Source: Lactarius indigo (Eukaryota > Basidiomycota > Agaricomycetes > Russulales > Russulaceae). Taken from it: a stretch of 64,000 nt of DNA. Shown one piece after another: positions 22,987-35,759 of the stretch. The translations under genes were made by a program, and so were the position numbers. Location of the stretch: the NCBI GenBank assembly GCA_025766275.1, contig JAFKAC010000006.1, forward strand, positions 1,674,001 through 1,738,000. The letters run 5' to 3'. The notes below the pieces were generated by a model. That model had not been told where the DNA came from. It did not search any database and saw nothing but the letters and a program-made list of their open reading frames with translations. Each line of letters starts with the position of its first letter. The stretch's first letter is position 1.

Positions 22987-24597
22987 ATGAAGCTCACAAT
23001 TCGCCCGTTCCAAGGAGGAAAGGCTGCCTTTGTGGTCAGTTCTGGCCCGACCCTACCTCCCTACACCTATTTAAATATTGTTCCAGGTTGAGGCTGAGCC
23101 ATCCGAGACCGTTCATGACTTGAAGTTGAGGATCAGTGAACAAGGATTCCCCGTTGAGACTCAGAACCTCCTCATCACAGGTAAGCTTACTTTCCCTCAT
23201 TCTGATTGCGCTGTAGTCCTAAGCAGACCCTATCAAGGCAAATCCTTGCAAAACGACAAGACCATCGGCTCGTATGGCATCAAGGAAGCGAGCTCTTTGG
23301 TGCTTATGGTACGTCTCACAATAATAGTCTTCCAAGCTGGATCCGAATTACCTCCATCGATAGATCAAAGCCGCATCTGCCGCCGGCTTGCCAAGTCCCA
23401 GCATAAATAACAGCCCTAGCACAGCTCCTGGCACACTCGGCGCACCACCGCCACCTGCACAAACTGCTTCGGCCAATCACCTCTCTACCCCTTTCTCCGC
23501 TTATGCGACGCAAGCTACCGTGCCTCCGGACGTCGCCTCCTCTACCCCTCAGGCAATATCGGGGACGGCACAAGGTCCTTCCCTCAACGGCGCAGGTATA
23601 TACTCAAATGTGGGGCCCTCGCAATCGAACGTCGAGACGATCGTGAGCATGGGGTTCACGCAAGATCAAGCCGTGCGCGCTCTGCGCGCTAACTTCGACA
23701 ACGTCGATCAAGCCATCGAGCTCTTGATTAACGTACGGCCATCCATCGTCATCCTTGGCGGGAAGAAGGAATTGACGCGACGTGTTCTGATACCAGGACC
23801 CAAATAACATAGGAACTCCCGGGGCCACACATGCGGCGAAAGGATCTGGACTCGCTTATCGCACTTCTTCTCAGACATCTGGCCTCCCTCAGTCACTGTC
23901 TCCCCAGGATTTGATGCAGGTGAGCGAATATCGTGTTACTTGATTGCGCCGCGCAGACTGACCCTTGGTCTTACCCAAGATGGTAGCGCAACGGCAGCCG
24001 CAACAAGGGCTTCCTGACTTAAGCTCTATGTCACTCGGTGCGCTAGGTGGTCTCGGAGGCGCTGGCGCTGGTCCTGGCTCTGGGGCTCCCACAGCGGAAG
24101 TTAGCCCCGAACAAATCGAGGAAATCCGGAGACTCGTCGCATATAACCCCATTCTTACGGGGCCTCTTCTCGAACAGATCAAGCAAGAGGATCCCGACCT
24201 ATATAATTCCATCGGCAACGATCCAGAGAAACTTTTACGGGCCCTCAGCCAAGGTGGCGACGACAGTGGCACATCTGCGTCCCCTGCTCCCGTGTCTCAC
24301 CTGCCACCCGCTCTCCCGCCAGCTCTTGCTCGCCCACCAGCAACTGCTCCTGTACCCCAGAGAGTGGTGCAGCCCACGACTGAAACCCGAACTGTGGAAG
24401 TCACGCAGGAAGAGCATCTGGATATCGAGACTGTATACCTTCTTCCCTTCTTCACTACGGTCGCCTCCTGATATGCTTCGTGTGCACAGATTATAGGAAT
24501 GGGATTTGAGAAACAACAGGCGATTCAGGCGTATTTCGCCTGCGATAAGAATGTAGAACGGGCAGTGGAATTCCTTGTTGCGGGTGCATTCGAATAA
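22987..24597 (+). CDS. RAD23: RAD23-B, UV excision repair/proteasome shuttle protein
   Basis: Seven exons (22987-23034, 23087-23180, 23238-23308, 23364-23732, 23797-23919, 23980-24432, 24490-24597) give an open frame of 421 residues. Domains: ubiquitin-like fold (MKLTIRPFQGGK, VEAEPSETVHDLKLRI, LVLM), a Pro/Ser-rich linker, UBA1 (IVSMGFTQDQAVRALRAN), an XPC-binding/STI1-like domain (SPEQIEEIRRLVAYNPIL), and UBA2 at the C-terminus (GMGFEKQQAIQAYFACDK). Known role of the family: a shuttle that carries ubiquitinated cargo to the 26S proteasome and a partner of Rad4/XPC in nucleotide excision repair. It sits 364 bp downstream of RAD23-A in the same orientation and differs clearly from it, so the duplication is not recent. 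The acceptor of exon 3 is pyrimidine-poor and less certain. Confidence 0.88.
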
Positions 24598-24801
24598 GCG
24601 CAGTCGTTATTGTTTTTGTATTGTTGGGATAACCTAGTAGTGTGGAACTGGGATATAATAGTGTTTCACCTCGGTGCATTGCGGTGTGACACCGAGTTAG
24701 CCGAAGCCTGATTGAGGCAGTGCAAGAAGCGACTGTCGACTCGATGTGCGTGCGTTGTGCTCGTATAAATTCTCGAGGCCAAGCGCTCGAGATACCACCT
24801 G

Positions 24802-27647
24802 ATGCTGCTCCACCTTTACCCATTCGTCCTAGTCTTAACGGGCGCAGCGTACGCCAAAGCCAGTGCGGTCACCGACTACGCGCCCCTCGTCAACCAGCCA
24901 TGTCCCAACACGACCACCAACCCACTCCTGCGCGTCTTTACGCCCCACGACCAAACCCTCCACCCAGGCGAAGCGGCATACGTCGACACCCGCCTGAGCA
25001 CCGTCATCCCGAACGAGTGGAAGAACTGGGTCGGCGACGGCTCGGGAATCGGCTATAACCTCTCTGCGTTCAACAACAGCTTCCCCAAGATCGGCATCGC
25101 GGTCAGCGGCGGTGGGTACCGCGCGGCGCAATATGGCGCTGGTGTGCTTTCTGGGCTCGATGCGCGCAACGACTCTGCGAAGCAGGCCTGGCACGGGCGG
25201 GCTCTTGCAGGTGACATCGTATTTGTCGGGTCTCTCGGGTGCGTCCCCCCACTCTTTTTTCTTTCACATTATTGCGCGCGCTCGAGCGAGCGAGAAACCC
25301 CTTCTGACATGCGTTAACGGACCCCTGCCATAGGCGGCTCATGGCTCACCGGCTCGCTGTATATGAACGACTTTCCGACCATCAAGGACCTCGTGCACGG
25401 AAATGGTGGGAATCTGACCGGCTGGCTGCTTGACCTCGACCTCGCTACGCCAGACGGCACCGATATCTTTTCCGATCAAAACCAGCATTTTTACGGGAGC
25501 ATCCTCTGGAGCGTCATTGCCAAGGGTAATACGTCAATGTAAACACGGTGCCCGCTCGCTTCTCGTATCGATCGAACGTGCTGAACCCCCAAACCCTGAC
25601 AGAGACACGAGTCTGACCGACCCATGGGCGCGCATGATTTCCTATCATTTCTTGAACCAGACGGACCGCGATAATTTCTTCACGAATGACTCTGCGCATG
25701 GCGCGGGCCAGCTGTGGTCTAAAGTCCCGCTGATCCCGTCGTGGCAGCAGCACCTCGTCCCGTTCCCGATCATCCAGGCAGACTCACGGCCCGTCGGCTC
25801 GAATCTGACGACATCGCTCTCGCCCACAGCCGTAGTCTACGAGGTGCGCCCGCCCCTTCCTCCCGCTGTCCTGAACGCGGCCTGATCCGCAGCTACGCAC
25901 CAGATAACTCCAATGGAGTGGGGCTCTTGGGACCCGAACCTTTCCGCCATGATGAACATATCTTACGCTGGCACGCATCTGAACAACGGACAGCCAGACA
26001 ACGACACCGCCTGTGTCACCAACTTCGACCAGGCAGGGTTCATGATGGGCACCAGCGCTAGCTTGTTCAACGTAAGCCGTGGCCTGATTCATCCGTCGGC
26101 AGTCTGAGATGAATGACGGCATTTTATCATAGCAAATCCTCGATTTTGCACACAACAAAATACAAGGTTTCGACAATAGTGCCGCGCAGGGCCTGTTGAA
26201 TATGCTCAGCCGTCAAGCTCGGGGCACTCCGCACGCGTGCGGATGACGTCGCCAACTGGCCAAGTGTGCGCCCCGGTTCTCCCCCGCGACGCCTTGAATA
26301 TGTAACTGACTAGCTCAAAACGACAGGCGTTCTATAACCTCACTGGGAAGGCCAACTTCGAGGACGTGAATTCCAAATGGCTGGAGCTCATCGACGGCGC
26401 TTCGAATGGAGAGAACGTACCTCTTGGACAGCACTTTGTCAAGGCGCGAGGCATGGACCTTGTGATCGCCATCGACGCTAGTGGGGATCTCTCCACTGGC
26501 TGGCCAAAGTACGCGTTCTATTATTACCTGGTTCTTCTAAGTTAACGAACCGTGTCCTCTAGTGGCAGCTCCCCGTACAACTCTGCGGCAAGGATAACCA
26601 ACCTCCTGCAATCTTCGCACCAGCCGTTCCCGCCTCTGCCTGGCAACACAGCGGAGTTCGTCTCGACAGGCGTGAATATGCGCCCCGTGTTCTTTGGTTG
26701 CTTCCCTACGCAAACACCCCCAGAATATCCCATGATGATCTGGTTCCCCAACTCGCCACCGCTCAACGGCGACGACCCCGTGACCAAGTAAAGTCCCTCC
26801 TCCCTCCCTCCCTCATCCTTTGCGTTTCTCGCTCTGAGACACTCGCTGCAGCACCGGCACGTTCAAGATCGACTACACGCTTCTACACACGCAGCTCTTC
26901 CTCGACCAGGTCCACGCGAACGTGATCGGCGGCTTCGTGCCCAACACCAACTCGCCCGACCCGAACTTCGGCAAGTGCATGCAGTGCGCCGCCATCGACC
27001 GCGCGCGCTTCAAAACGAGTCCGCCCCTGCAGCGCTCGGCGTTCTGCCAGGCCTGCTTCGCGCAGTACTGCTTCGACCCGAATAACCTCACCAGCGCGGC
27101 GCAGCTCCCCGGGCGCAAGCTCGCGTTCGTGGACCCGGACCCGCAGGGCGTGTCTGCCGTCACGGGCTTCTTGTCTGACAGTAAGCTGGCCATCATACTC
27201 GGCTTCCTTGGCGCGGGGCTGGTCATCGCTGGCATCTCCGCATTCCTGTGCGTATTTTACTAGTACTCTCTTCTTTCGTGCCCCCGGATCGATTCTGACA
27301 GTTGCGCGCGTAGGATATGGAGGAAACGTCGTCAGACGCGCTCGGCTGAGTACCAAAAGGTGATGGAGCTCCACGACGATGATCCGCCATTCATTCAGCA
27401 CAACATGTACCGCGACTGGCCCGAGATCCGCGTCGTCCTACGAGCTGAGCCACTTGCCGGAACAGCCCTACGTACCAGAAGAACACCGCCAACGATGAAA
27501 ACTGACCAAAAAATTCCGAACAATGATATGTATATGTGTGCTGCGCAATTGTTTTTGATTCTTGTTTTCGTTGAGTATACCATGTCCTACTTGGGTTCCG
27601 TCATTTGTACAAGCTGCATATCTTGTCCGGCGGATGTGTTTCGTTGA
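24802..27647 (+). CDS. phospholipase B / lysophospholipase, membrane-tailed
   Basis: A multi-exon gene beginning MLLHLYPFVLVLTGAAYAKA, a signal peptide. The family nucleophile motif is seen as KIGIAVSGGGYRAA; later conserved parts are GGSWLTGSLYMND, PWARMISYHFLNQ, MEWGSWDPNLSAMM, DLVIAIDASGD (catalytic aspartate region) and MRPVFFGCFP. A cysteine-rich end (KCMQCAAIDRARF, FCQACFAQYCFDP) precedes a hydrophobic helix (LAIILGFLGAGLVIAGISAFL). After an intron at 27248-27313 a basic cytosolic tail (IWRKRRQTRSAEYQ) follows. The family hydrolyses acyl esters of phospholipids and lysophospholipids outside the cell or at the cell surface. The exact 3' end is uncertain: the tail frame is open to 27647, while a neighbouring frame gives a plausible earlier end near 27498. 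Introns fall near 25239, 25540, 25842, 26071, 26240, 26510 and 26790. Confidence 0.85.
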
Positions 27648-29052
27648 ACGGCGCATCCCCAACGCTCTCTTCTTCATACCACTTGTACATATCACTTATA
27701 TCACGGGTAAATAGGTTTGAATTCAATTTTGATTTATTGATCCAGCGAACACACGTTGTCGATTGCTCTCGTGTCCCTCGCTTCGCACGTTCAATCAACG
27801 CAAACAAGCGCTGCCAATGGACCTTTCGATCAGTGAAAACCCCACTTTGTCGATCAATCGTTTTATTGTTCCTTGCACGATGTCTGTCACTGCTGCCCAT
27901 GAGGGCTTCGACGACGTTCTCCTTCCAAGTGGAGAAAAAAAAAAGGGGACCAGCAATTAAAGTTACGGTACCGTAATAATACTCGTGGAAGGAAGTGCCA
28001 ACCCAGTTGCGCTGGCGCCAATGTGTGTGCCGTAATAATGGCTCAGTGAGGATAAAGGCGTCTGAGCTTGACAAGGTGGCTAAACTCGACCGACTTATCG
28101 TGAGAACAATATAAGAGGGCGCAACGGATTGTCATGCATGTCATGTGCGATTTGGTTCGTATTGATTGTTTGATGGATTTGTGGTGGTGGTGGTCAGATA
28201 CCGTAAGAATAAATGTCGAAGAGACATTGGAAATCCGGGCATGCACGGCCGTACAGTCCGTACTTGTCCTTGGCTAGGCCCACTGACTGTTCGAGCGACG
28301 CAACTGATGGTACGTTACTTGTGGCTGCGTCCCCTTTTGGTATTATACGTGTGTAAGTTTATGTATCACCCATGTGACCCAGACAGACCTTGCCTAGAGT
28401 AGGTAGAAATGTCAATCGATTATCGATCGATCACCTCCACACCGCCGTTCTTTGACCGTGTTATACTGTACTTGACCACATATTGATACTTCCATCGCGT
28501 TCTTAAGAGCGCCAGCTTGTTCTTGTCAGTTGCATCGAAGTCTGTGTCGTTTCTTTTTTTCTCTCTGGTAGCCAATAAGTGAGCTATGATATCGCGGTGT
28601 CCTAATACAAGAGTGATGGATGGACAATCCAAATATATGTAACATGTGTCCGTAGGTCTCTCCCCACCGTTGGGGGGAGCCGAAAACGGCGGCCAATAAA
28701 AAAAGAATGTGGGGCAAACACACACAGCACTCCAGAGCCGGAGCTGGGTGGGGGCCTGTCGCGGCGCTGTGCGGTGCCGAGCGAATAGGCAGTAAAAATC
28801 TGGTCGTCAGACTGGAATCCGGCGGCAGCGGCGGCGTCAACGAAGAGAGACTGAATCTGGCCCCAGTCCTAATGGGCCAAAACGTTACAGTATCAACTTC
28901 GGTCCGCCACTCTCCTTTGATCGGTCCATATCAAGGATGTAAAGGGGGGGTAGGGGACGAGCAGCCGAGTGCGGCGAGACATACCCGATCCATATGATCG
29001 TTGGTGGCTCGCTTCGGCCTGGGCATGTGTGCGGAGGGAAGGTGGTGGTTCG
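27648..29052. other. intergenic region without recognised gene
   Basis: Frames on both strands are short and show no family signature. An A-rich run near 27937-27950 and a GT-rich run near 28180-28196 are simple sequence. The stretch at 28700-28900 is GC-rich with several overlapping frames, none convincing. This region probably contains the 3' ends of the two flanking convergent genes. Confidence 0.4.
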
Positions 29053-30841
29053 TCATACGGGCGAGTCGACTACGGTGGATGTGAAGCTATGGACTTTGTG
29101 CACGTTCTTGGCTATAGTCGGTGATGTCGCATCGAAGGTTTCCACTACCGTCGGCGACGGTTCCGGCTCTCCTACTGCATGCTGTGACAACTGAATGCCG
29201 TCCATCGTGGGTGGAGGACTTGTAAACGCGCCGTGGAATGACCAGAATCTGTCGGTTGTAGTTGTTAGATCAGCGGACGAAGAAACGAAGAACGAATAAC
29301 ATCACCTTTCATCTTCCCAGTTGAAGTCGGTCATGCTACTGTAGTCTGCAAGGCTGCGGTATATGCGCGACGCACCGACCGCCATCATGAATGACTTCAC
29401 ACAGATGTCGTGAGAAAGTGGTGAGAAGCCAATTCAGTAGTACTCACGCTCGGGCGTTTGGAACATCTGAAAAAGCGAGGGATGTCAGTGGGATACGAAT
29501 TATAGATCAAAGCTCATGACGGACCAGGTTGAAATAATCTATTTGTACGGAAAGGTACAGATCAGATCCTGCAGGCGAACAAGGGGAAAGGCATGTATGT
29601 ACCGTTCAAGTTGAGAATGATAAATACCTGACGTCGTTGTTTGAGTAAAGTGTTCCCGTGAGCATTATAAGGGGGTACGCACAGTTGTGGGGATCTCCGC
29701 GACGGTGACGAGAACAAGCCATAGTAGCCCCTGTTCGGCACGCACGCCACTTCACATACCCATAAGGGTCAAAAATGAACTCTAACGTACCTGGCGGTGA
29801 AGAAAACGCCAGAGACCGTACATCCCCACGTCTCCGTAGCGTCGCAAGCCTACGAGCATTAAAATGAGCAAGACCAGGTCTTCTCCAAGCGTAACGACGA
29901 TGGTTGTTCAAGTTGCGATCGGTCTTAATGACAAGGCATGTTGATTGTTCTGTGCTCCAGACTGCCTCTGACTAAGAGAAGGGCCTTAGTAAAGGTGGGC
30001 CTCTAACGTTTGAGAGTACAATACCCATGTCATATCTGTGATGTCTGGGTGTCAAGCTTTTCAAAGACGGGAGTTACGAGAACAAAAACGCACTGCGAAT
30101 ATAGAACGCAATGTTGACGAGCCATGCGGCGATTGCAATCGTACAGACCAACCAATTCCTCTCCCAAATGGCGACGCTGTGGTCGGAAATCCGTCATTCC
30201 CGGACTTTCGAAAACGAGGCGAGCACACTCACATGCGCAACACGATGAGTGCTGACGCGAACACAAAAGCCGAATACGCGAAGAACTAGGGGTAAGGATC
30301 ATCGTAAAGTTGACTCGGGAGAGCAGAGGGCGACGAGCGAACGCACGAACACACAAACCAACCATGCCTGTAAGGGGAGGAGAAAGCCACGTTGAGTATA
30401 TGAATAACCGAAACGAAAACGGCGCCTCGCGTACCCTACAATTTATGGGGGTCGTGACATTGAAACCGACAAAGATTGTGATGATGGCAAACAGGGCCGA
30501 GAGGCGACAGCCAGAATATAGCTGCGAGTGGATGCACAGTCAATCGGCCGCGAAAACGCGGTTGGCCTGAACTCACCCATATTGACCAGCGATAGCTCCT
30601 CCGACCCGTAATGATCTGCCACTCGAACCAAAGGGATGTGAAGAATTCCCATCTGCGCAAGTTGACGCAAATGAGACGGAGGCATTCGAGAGGGGGCTCA
30701 CATGTAGATTCCCCCCACTACATAAAGAACCTTGATGAAAGCCACTGCAAGGGAAGGACTCAGACCTATGGGCGAGCGGAAGACATAGAAGGACGCACAG
30801 CCGTCAGCTTGTACAACCTTGGGATCGTGGAAGTTGGTCAT
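29053..30841 (-). CDS. DUF6533-type multi-pass membrane protein
   Basis: Assembled on the minus strand from splice sites: ATG 30841 (MTNFHDPKVV), exon 1 to 30702, then 30652-30577, 30521-30435, a 9-nt exon 30367-30359, 30285-30233, 30176-30094, 29961 onward, and several short exons to the stop TGA at 29055-29053. Recognisable segments are SLAVAFIKVLYVVGGIYI, WEFFTSLWFEWQIITGRRSY, SALFAIITIFVGFNV, FFAYSAFVFASALIVLRIVA, EDLVLLILMLVGLRRY, GLLWLVLVTVAEIPTT, LNLNDYFNLMFQTPE and GASRIYRSLADYSS. This pattern is typical of a large basidiomycete family of about seven-helix membrane proteins (DUF6533); their function is unknown. One base too many near 29903 breaks the frame between DRNLNN and IVTLGEDLVLL, so the gene is either slightly damaged or has an assembly error. 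It is the best-preserved member of this window's DUF6533 set. Confidence 0.75.
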
Positions 30842-32004
30842 GATCGCCGGAAGAAGTGGTCGAGTCGACCCCCAGGTCTGAAAAGGGAGGGGATGGGATG
30901 ACTGACAGAGCGGCGAGGATACGGCGCTCGCGAGGCTGGCGGGTTAAAGACCATGCGTAGGAAATCACCTAAGAGCGCCGGGAATGACAAGGGGTTCCAT
31001 TCGTCACATCAATGTGCCCTTCCTTGGAAGTCCTTCCGGACACCAGCCGCCTTCAAGTCGGGTTATTTGTATTTAACATGCATCATGTTCGTCCCATGTG
31101 TTATAGTCCACTCTACCCTGCCTCAATCACCGGCCGCCCCAATCATCATCTGGTTCTTTTATGAAGAACCAAAAACGTTCCGAACTAAGCTAAAGCTGCC
31201 GCATACCGTTCCTTGACGTTTCCTCTCCGGTCCTTGTTTTTTCTCCATTCCCTGATACACTGTATCTGCAGTAGGTGATCACTTCGGCTACTAATACTAC
31301 GGCTACTGGTCGGTTGGACCTACAACGTGCAGCCTGCTGCCGACTCTATTGTCTCCTTGCGGGGTTTTGCTGGTGGCGCCAACGGATATCTCCGGCGCTC
31401 CGTCGATGTCGCATGAGCCGTCAATCACACTTTTTGCGTCTGGGGCATCTCCCATTATGCCGTAAATTACGGTACTAATGTACACCCTTCAGGCTCGTGG
31501 CGACCCGAGTATAATATATATCTACTGTACCTACTACATTACAGTAGGTCTTGTCCGAGTCCATGCGCTCTACTCTTCTCGCACCACAGATCGACACTGA
31601 GACACGACATCTGACGGTGGCGTACACATCTACCAGGGCAGGCACACTCGCCCCGCCCATAAAGCCTCTGGTGCACGCGACAGGGGCACTGAGAGTTCTC
31701 AGATCTCAGAGATCGGGTTAATGCCATTGTCACCAGATACTAGTACCATTCTGCCATGCCTTCGAGTGATATTATATTCCCGCATTTTATCCTCTCGTTT
31801 TCCAGTCAACTGTTGTGCTGCGAATCGCATAGACCATAGAGAATGGAACAATCGTTGGTCGTACCTGACCTGACAGTGACCTTCGGAGCTGGAATTGACG
31901 ATTCCAGTCACGCATGGACGTGTTGTTGGATTGACATGTACTCTGTTTCGATAAATGGTACGCTACTGGCTTGACGACACGCCGGTTCCAAAACGAATAA
32001 TCAG
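30842..32004. other. spacer between DUF6533 gene and tandem array
   Basis: No gene is recognised. The first 100 bases are the likely promoter of the DUF6533 gene. From about 31250 to 31950 there are only short, unsupported frames on both strands, and AT-rich patches such as tataatatat near 31515. The end of this stretch (about 31955-32010) is unlike the sequences to the left of the other array units. Confidence 0.35.
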
Positions 32005-32115
32005 GGTATATGTTACGGGTTATAACGTTGTGGACGCGTTAAATGTATGCAGGATGCACTTATTAAGTCGCAATCAAAGCCAGTCGTTACCGCCGCGTAA
32101 GCCCATTAAAGATAA

Positions 32116-33805
32116 TATCAGACGACGTTGCCACCCTCAAACGTCTCCCCCCTGGGGACTTCCGAGCCGCCAGACGTCTTGACTGGCAGGGTGCCTAGAA
32201 CGACCGATCTGCCTTCTGCATCGTGTTGCTTCTTTGCTTGGTACGTCTGATGCGAAATGGGAGACGCAAGTGCGTCATGGGGCTCATTAACCATCTTGGC
32301 CGAACTATCGAAGGCGGGATAGTCGACGAGTCCGCGGTATATACGTGCGGCGCCAACCGCCTGTGACTATCACTTGAGTACGAAACTTACAGTCAGGGAA
32401 AGTGGACACAGTTTACTGGTGGCGGGCTTACGTGCAGAAGCTTGAAAGATCTTCAGTGTCAGTATGTCAGTTTTTGTTTTTGGTATGTCAGGTTCTGCGT
32501 TCCTCTTTCTTTTCGTAAAGCAAACGCACCAGATTCAAAGGATCTAACAATTCAGCCCCTCTTGGGTATAGGGTCAGGGCATAGGTAGGGAAGAGAACCA
32601 CACACCATTTAGATTCAGAAGGATGAAAACCTAGATGGGCCAACTGTCAGTGACTTACTAAGCCTGCTTCCAATTCAAGTTAGACGCACAGTAGGGGGAA
32701 CTTCAGCAAGCGTGACGATCATAACCCATATTAAACCCTATGGTCGGCGTCAACGCGATCCATGAGGAGAGGGCGGGGATAGGTCACCTGGTTGCAAAGG
32801 AGTCGCCAGATGCCACGTGTCTTCGGGGCGTGTTTCCAGCGCTTGAGACCAGTCAGCATAAGCACGAGGAGTATTAAATCCGTGGTGAAGGTGGAGAGGA
32901 CGCTGATCCTGCCGTGTACCGTATCTAAGACTGCGCATAAGTTACTAGTCGTCTCGGGTGGAGTCTTCCAGCCCCCGTGGAAAGAGGTCAGGCCTAAAAA
33001 ATGATCAAGATGGTGTGCTTGTGACGATCACCCGAACCGGGAGACAGACAGACTTACTGTAGGCGCAAACGGCAGTATTGCAGACCCAGACTGTACAAGC
33101 GAATGCAGTGGCGATCTTGTTGCGGTTCCAGAGTACGGCGCTGAGAGCATTCCCGTTCAGACGCGTAGTACAGATATGGCGATAAGACAGTGCTTACACA
33201 CGCAGTATGATTAATGCCGATGCGCACATAAACGAAAGATATGCAGACATCTGCGAAGTCACTGAGTGGTCAAGAAAATGACATTACAGATAGCACGCGA
33301 CATCTTACGAAGGTAAAGATGACCCATGCCTAAATGGACACTCAGTACCTTTGCTCATCTGATCAGTTCAACTCATCGTACCTGGCAATCGATTTCGTGT
33401 GACACGTCAAAGCCTAGGAATTGTATCGTAATGGTGAACAGGGGAAACCAACGGCACCCCAGGTACAGCTATCGCTCAGGTCAGGTCGGCTGCATTATTC
33501 CTCTATATCCGAGTTGAGATGGACGGCGCACCAGGAACGACCATGTGAACTTGCGCTTTTTCGTAATGACAGAATACTCAAAAGCCGAAGCACGAGACGA
33601 TCTCCCAGCTGGTGCGGAGTGGGCTAAAGCCCAGGATGTGAAAACGATATAACTCACATGTAAATGCCACCAGCGACATGGACGAACTTGATGAGAGTGA
33701 CTGTCGCTCAGTAAAGATCAGTCACTGAACCCCTCGGGTACCCGAAAGAATGAACAAACGCTCATCTGCAGTTGACGGTGGTGGGGTCACGCCAGTTGAC
33801 CATAG
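32116..33805 (-). pseudogene. DUF6533-like pseudogene, array unit I
   Basis: This is a decayed member of the membrane-protein family at 29053-30841. The start region encodes MVNWRDPTTVNCR and then a stop. Helix remnants are SWEIVSCFGF near 33590 (followed by a frame break) and DLILLVLMLTGLKRW near 32870, which match WEFFTSLWFEW and DLVLLILMLVGLRRY in the better-kept gene. The 3' end holds the ARIYRGLVDYP-like segment near 32320-32350. Exons and splice sites are partly kept, but frames shift repeatedly. Confidence 0.75.
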
Positions 33806-35755
33806 TGCGGGTCAGTGCAGCGGATGGGCGAACCGGTGAGATGGGGGGAAAACGAAGAGATAGGGTCCGTGTCAACACGACGAAAAAGTCCAAATCGATA
33901 TAGTTTAAGCAGATCCCCAGCAACTGGGGCTGAGAGGGTAATCCTATCCTATCGGTCCCTCTGCCAGTGGGCTTGTGCCAGGGAAAACTGCTGTTCCGCG
34001 ATACCACTCCTCGGCATTCGAACTCGAAATACGTAGACACGCAAGATTGTAGGACCGAGGAGAACGACGAACTTCTAACTATTGATACAGCGTCGGTACC
34101 TTTCGGGGATAAAGTGGAACGGCGCCTTTTAGTACAAGGGTGGCGTCGCGGTGCTATACGTTTCCGGAAGTACAGACGGATAGGAACACCCAGATTCAAT
34201 CAAAAGAAAAGTTCCAAACCCATCAGCCCATGTGGCCTCACGCACAGGGCGTGAGGTGGCGCCAAAAAAACCGGTAGAAGTCGTCCAGCCTATGATGATA
34301 GGCTCGGGATTGATCGTTGCGGTGACGAGAATGCTCGCATAGCTTGTGGCCGACGCCCACTTCCCCAGAGGAAAATATACACGACAACACCGGTGACCAA
34401 CTCGGGCTTGAACTCGAGTGCTAGCTGCACCACTACCAGTGCAGCTATCCGCTTGGCAATTCGTGATACATATAGGTGGCAAGACCGTGGGAGAACTAGA
34501 AGCTGAAGCTGATTATGTACTCGATTACGTTTTCGTTTTGCTTAACCTTGATCTTGAGGTCGACAGCGACGACTCAGGTGGAAACCATATGGATCCCATT
34601 ACTCTCTGAGGCTATCGCCGGATAACGGACACAGTCGTTTCTGGACTCAGCGTCGTCCTCGGATCGACATAGGCTATGGTATACATTTCTCCTATTTCTT
34701 ACTTCCGTCCCCGACCCGGTCCGCGTGGCTTGGACCCGACCAGAGTTGCATAGGTCGCCGCCGGTGTTCCGTAGGATTCTTACTCTTCGCAGTGGCGGTC
34801 GCGCCCTCGGGTTTGCATGTCTGACACGTCATTGCGGCGGCGTTGTTACATGTTATGTTAGCTACTTCCGGCTCTCCTCAGCACTGGAGCCGATACAAAG
34901 CGTTTGGTTGTACACGTCAAGCGGCGGCTACCCCCCTTGCATACCGCGGGAATCGCCCCTGAGAGTCTTTGCCGCACTCTTTATTTGGTCTGGCGCACTT
35001 TCCCCACACCCTCTGGAGAACGCGCTTATTTCCCGCATCCGATCCGACAATTCCCCATGGGCTATGTCTGTTCGCTGTCTCTGCAAACCTTGAAGCCTCT
35101 GACTTATAGCTTGCTATAAATATGCGTTGGAGGAGCATACTATGGACTGAGTGTATGCGTGTCAGAAATTGGTTTTAGTCTTCTCTTCGTCAATCATTTC
35201 AAGAGTTAGAAACCGTCAACTAAGAGGTCAAGCTGTCCATCTCAAACCTGTGATAGCCATTTTCATGCTGTCGTTGAGGTACAATATAGACACATGTGAT
35301 GCAGAAGAATACTCCGAAGAAGCACGCCAATCTTGTCTCATCGCTGTCTCGATTATGTCGGCTTGTCCAAACGGAGGGTTGACTGGATGTTGCACATCCC
35401 CGTGGATCACAATTGACTGGTGTGTTCACGATATCCTGGAGCGGTGGGCTGCATGAATAGTTGAACCACTCATGTTTTCAACTGCCCGCCTCTCGTACCA
35501 AAGAACCCAGAAAAGAAACAATAAAAATATCGATAGCTGCCACATGCAGCTGACTTTCGAAAGCCCGTACAAATGGTCTTGAAAACCTAAATACTTTATA
35601 AACCTCAGCCCACATGACTTTCAACCAGATTTTTTGTATACACTATCGAACTTTATCGCCCCACTGGCCTGTCTTACTAATTCGACCGATTTGCGGGGCA
35701 TCAGGGAGACCACGTTGCGGGTCCCTTTTACAGCAGCCTGCCTTGAATAGCGGGC
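33806..35755. other. array unit I spacer blocks
   Basis: No intact gene is recognised. Blocks here recur in unit II (about 40180-41880) and unit III (about 44284-46350), including a cttctaact word near 34070, a gactcaggtggaaaccata run near 34573 and a region near 35300-35430. In the latter the minus strand reads IVIHGDVQHPVNPPFGQADI in one frame. The conservation reflects duplication and does not prove coding. Confidence 0.4.
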
Positions 35756-35759
35756 CGTT

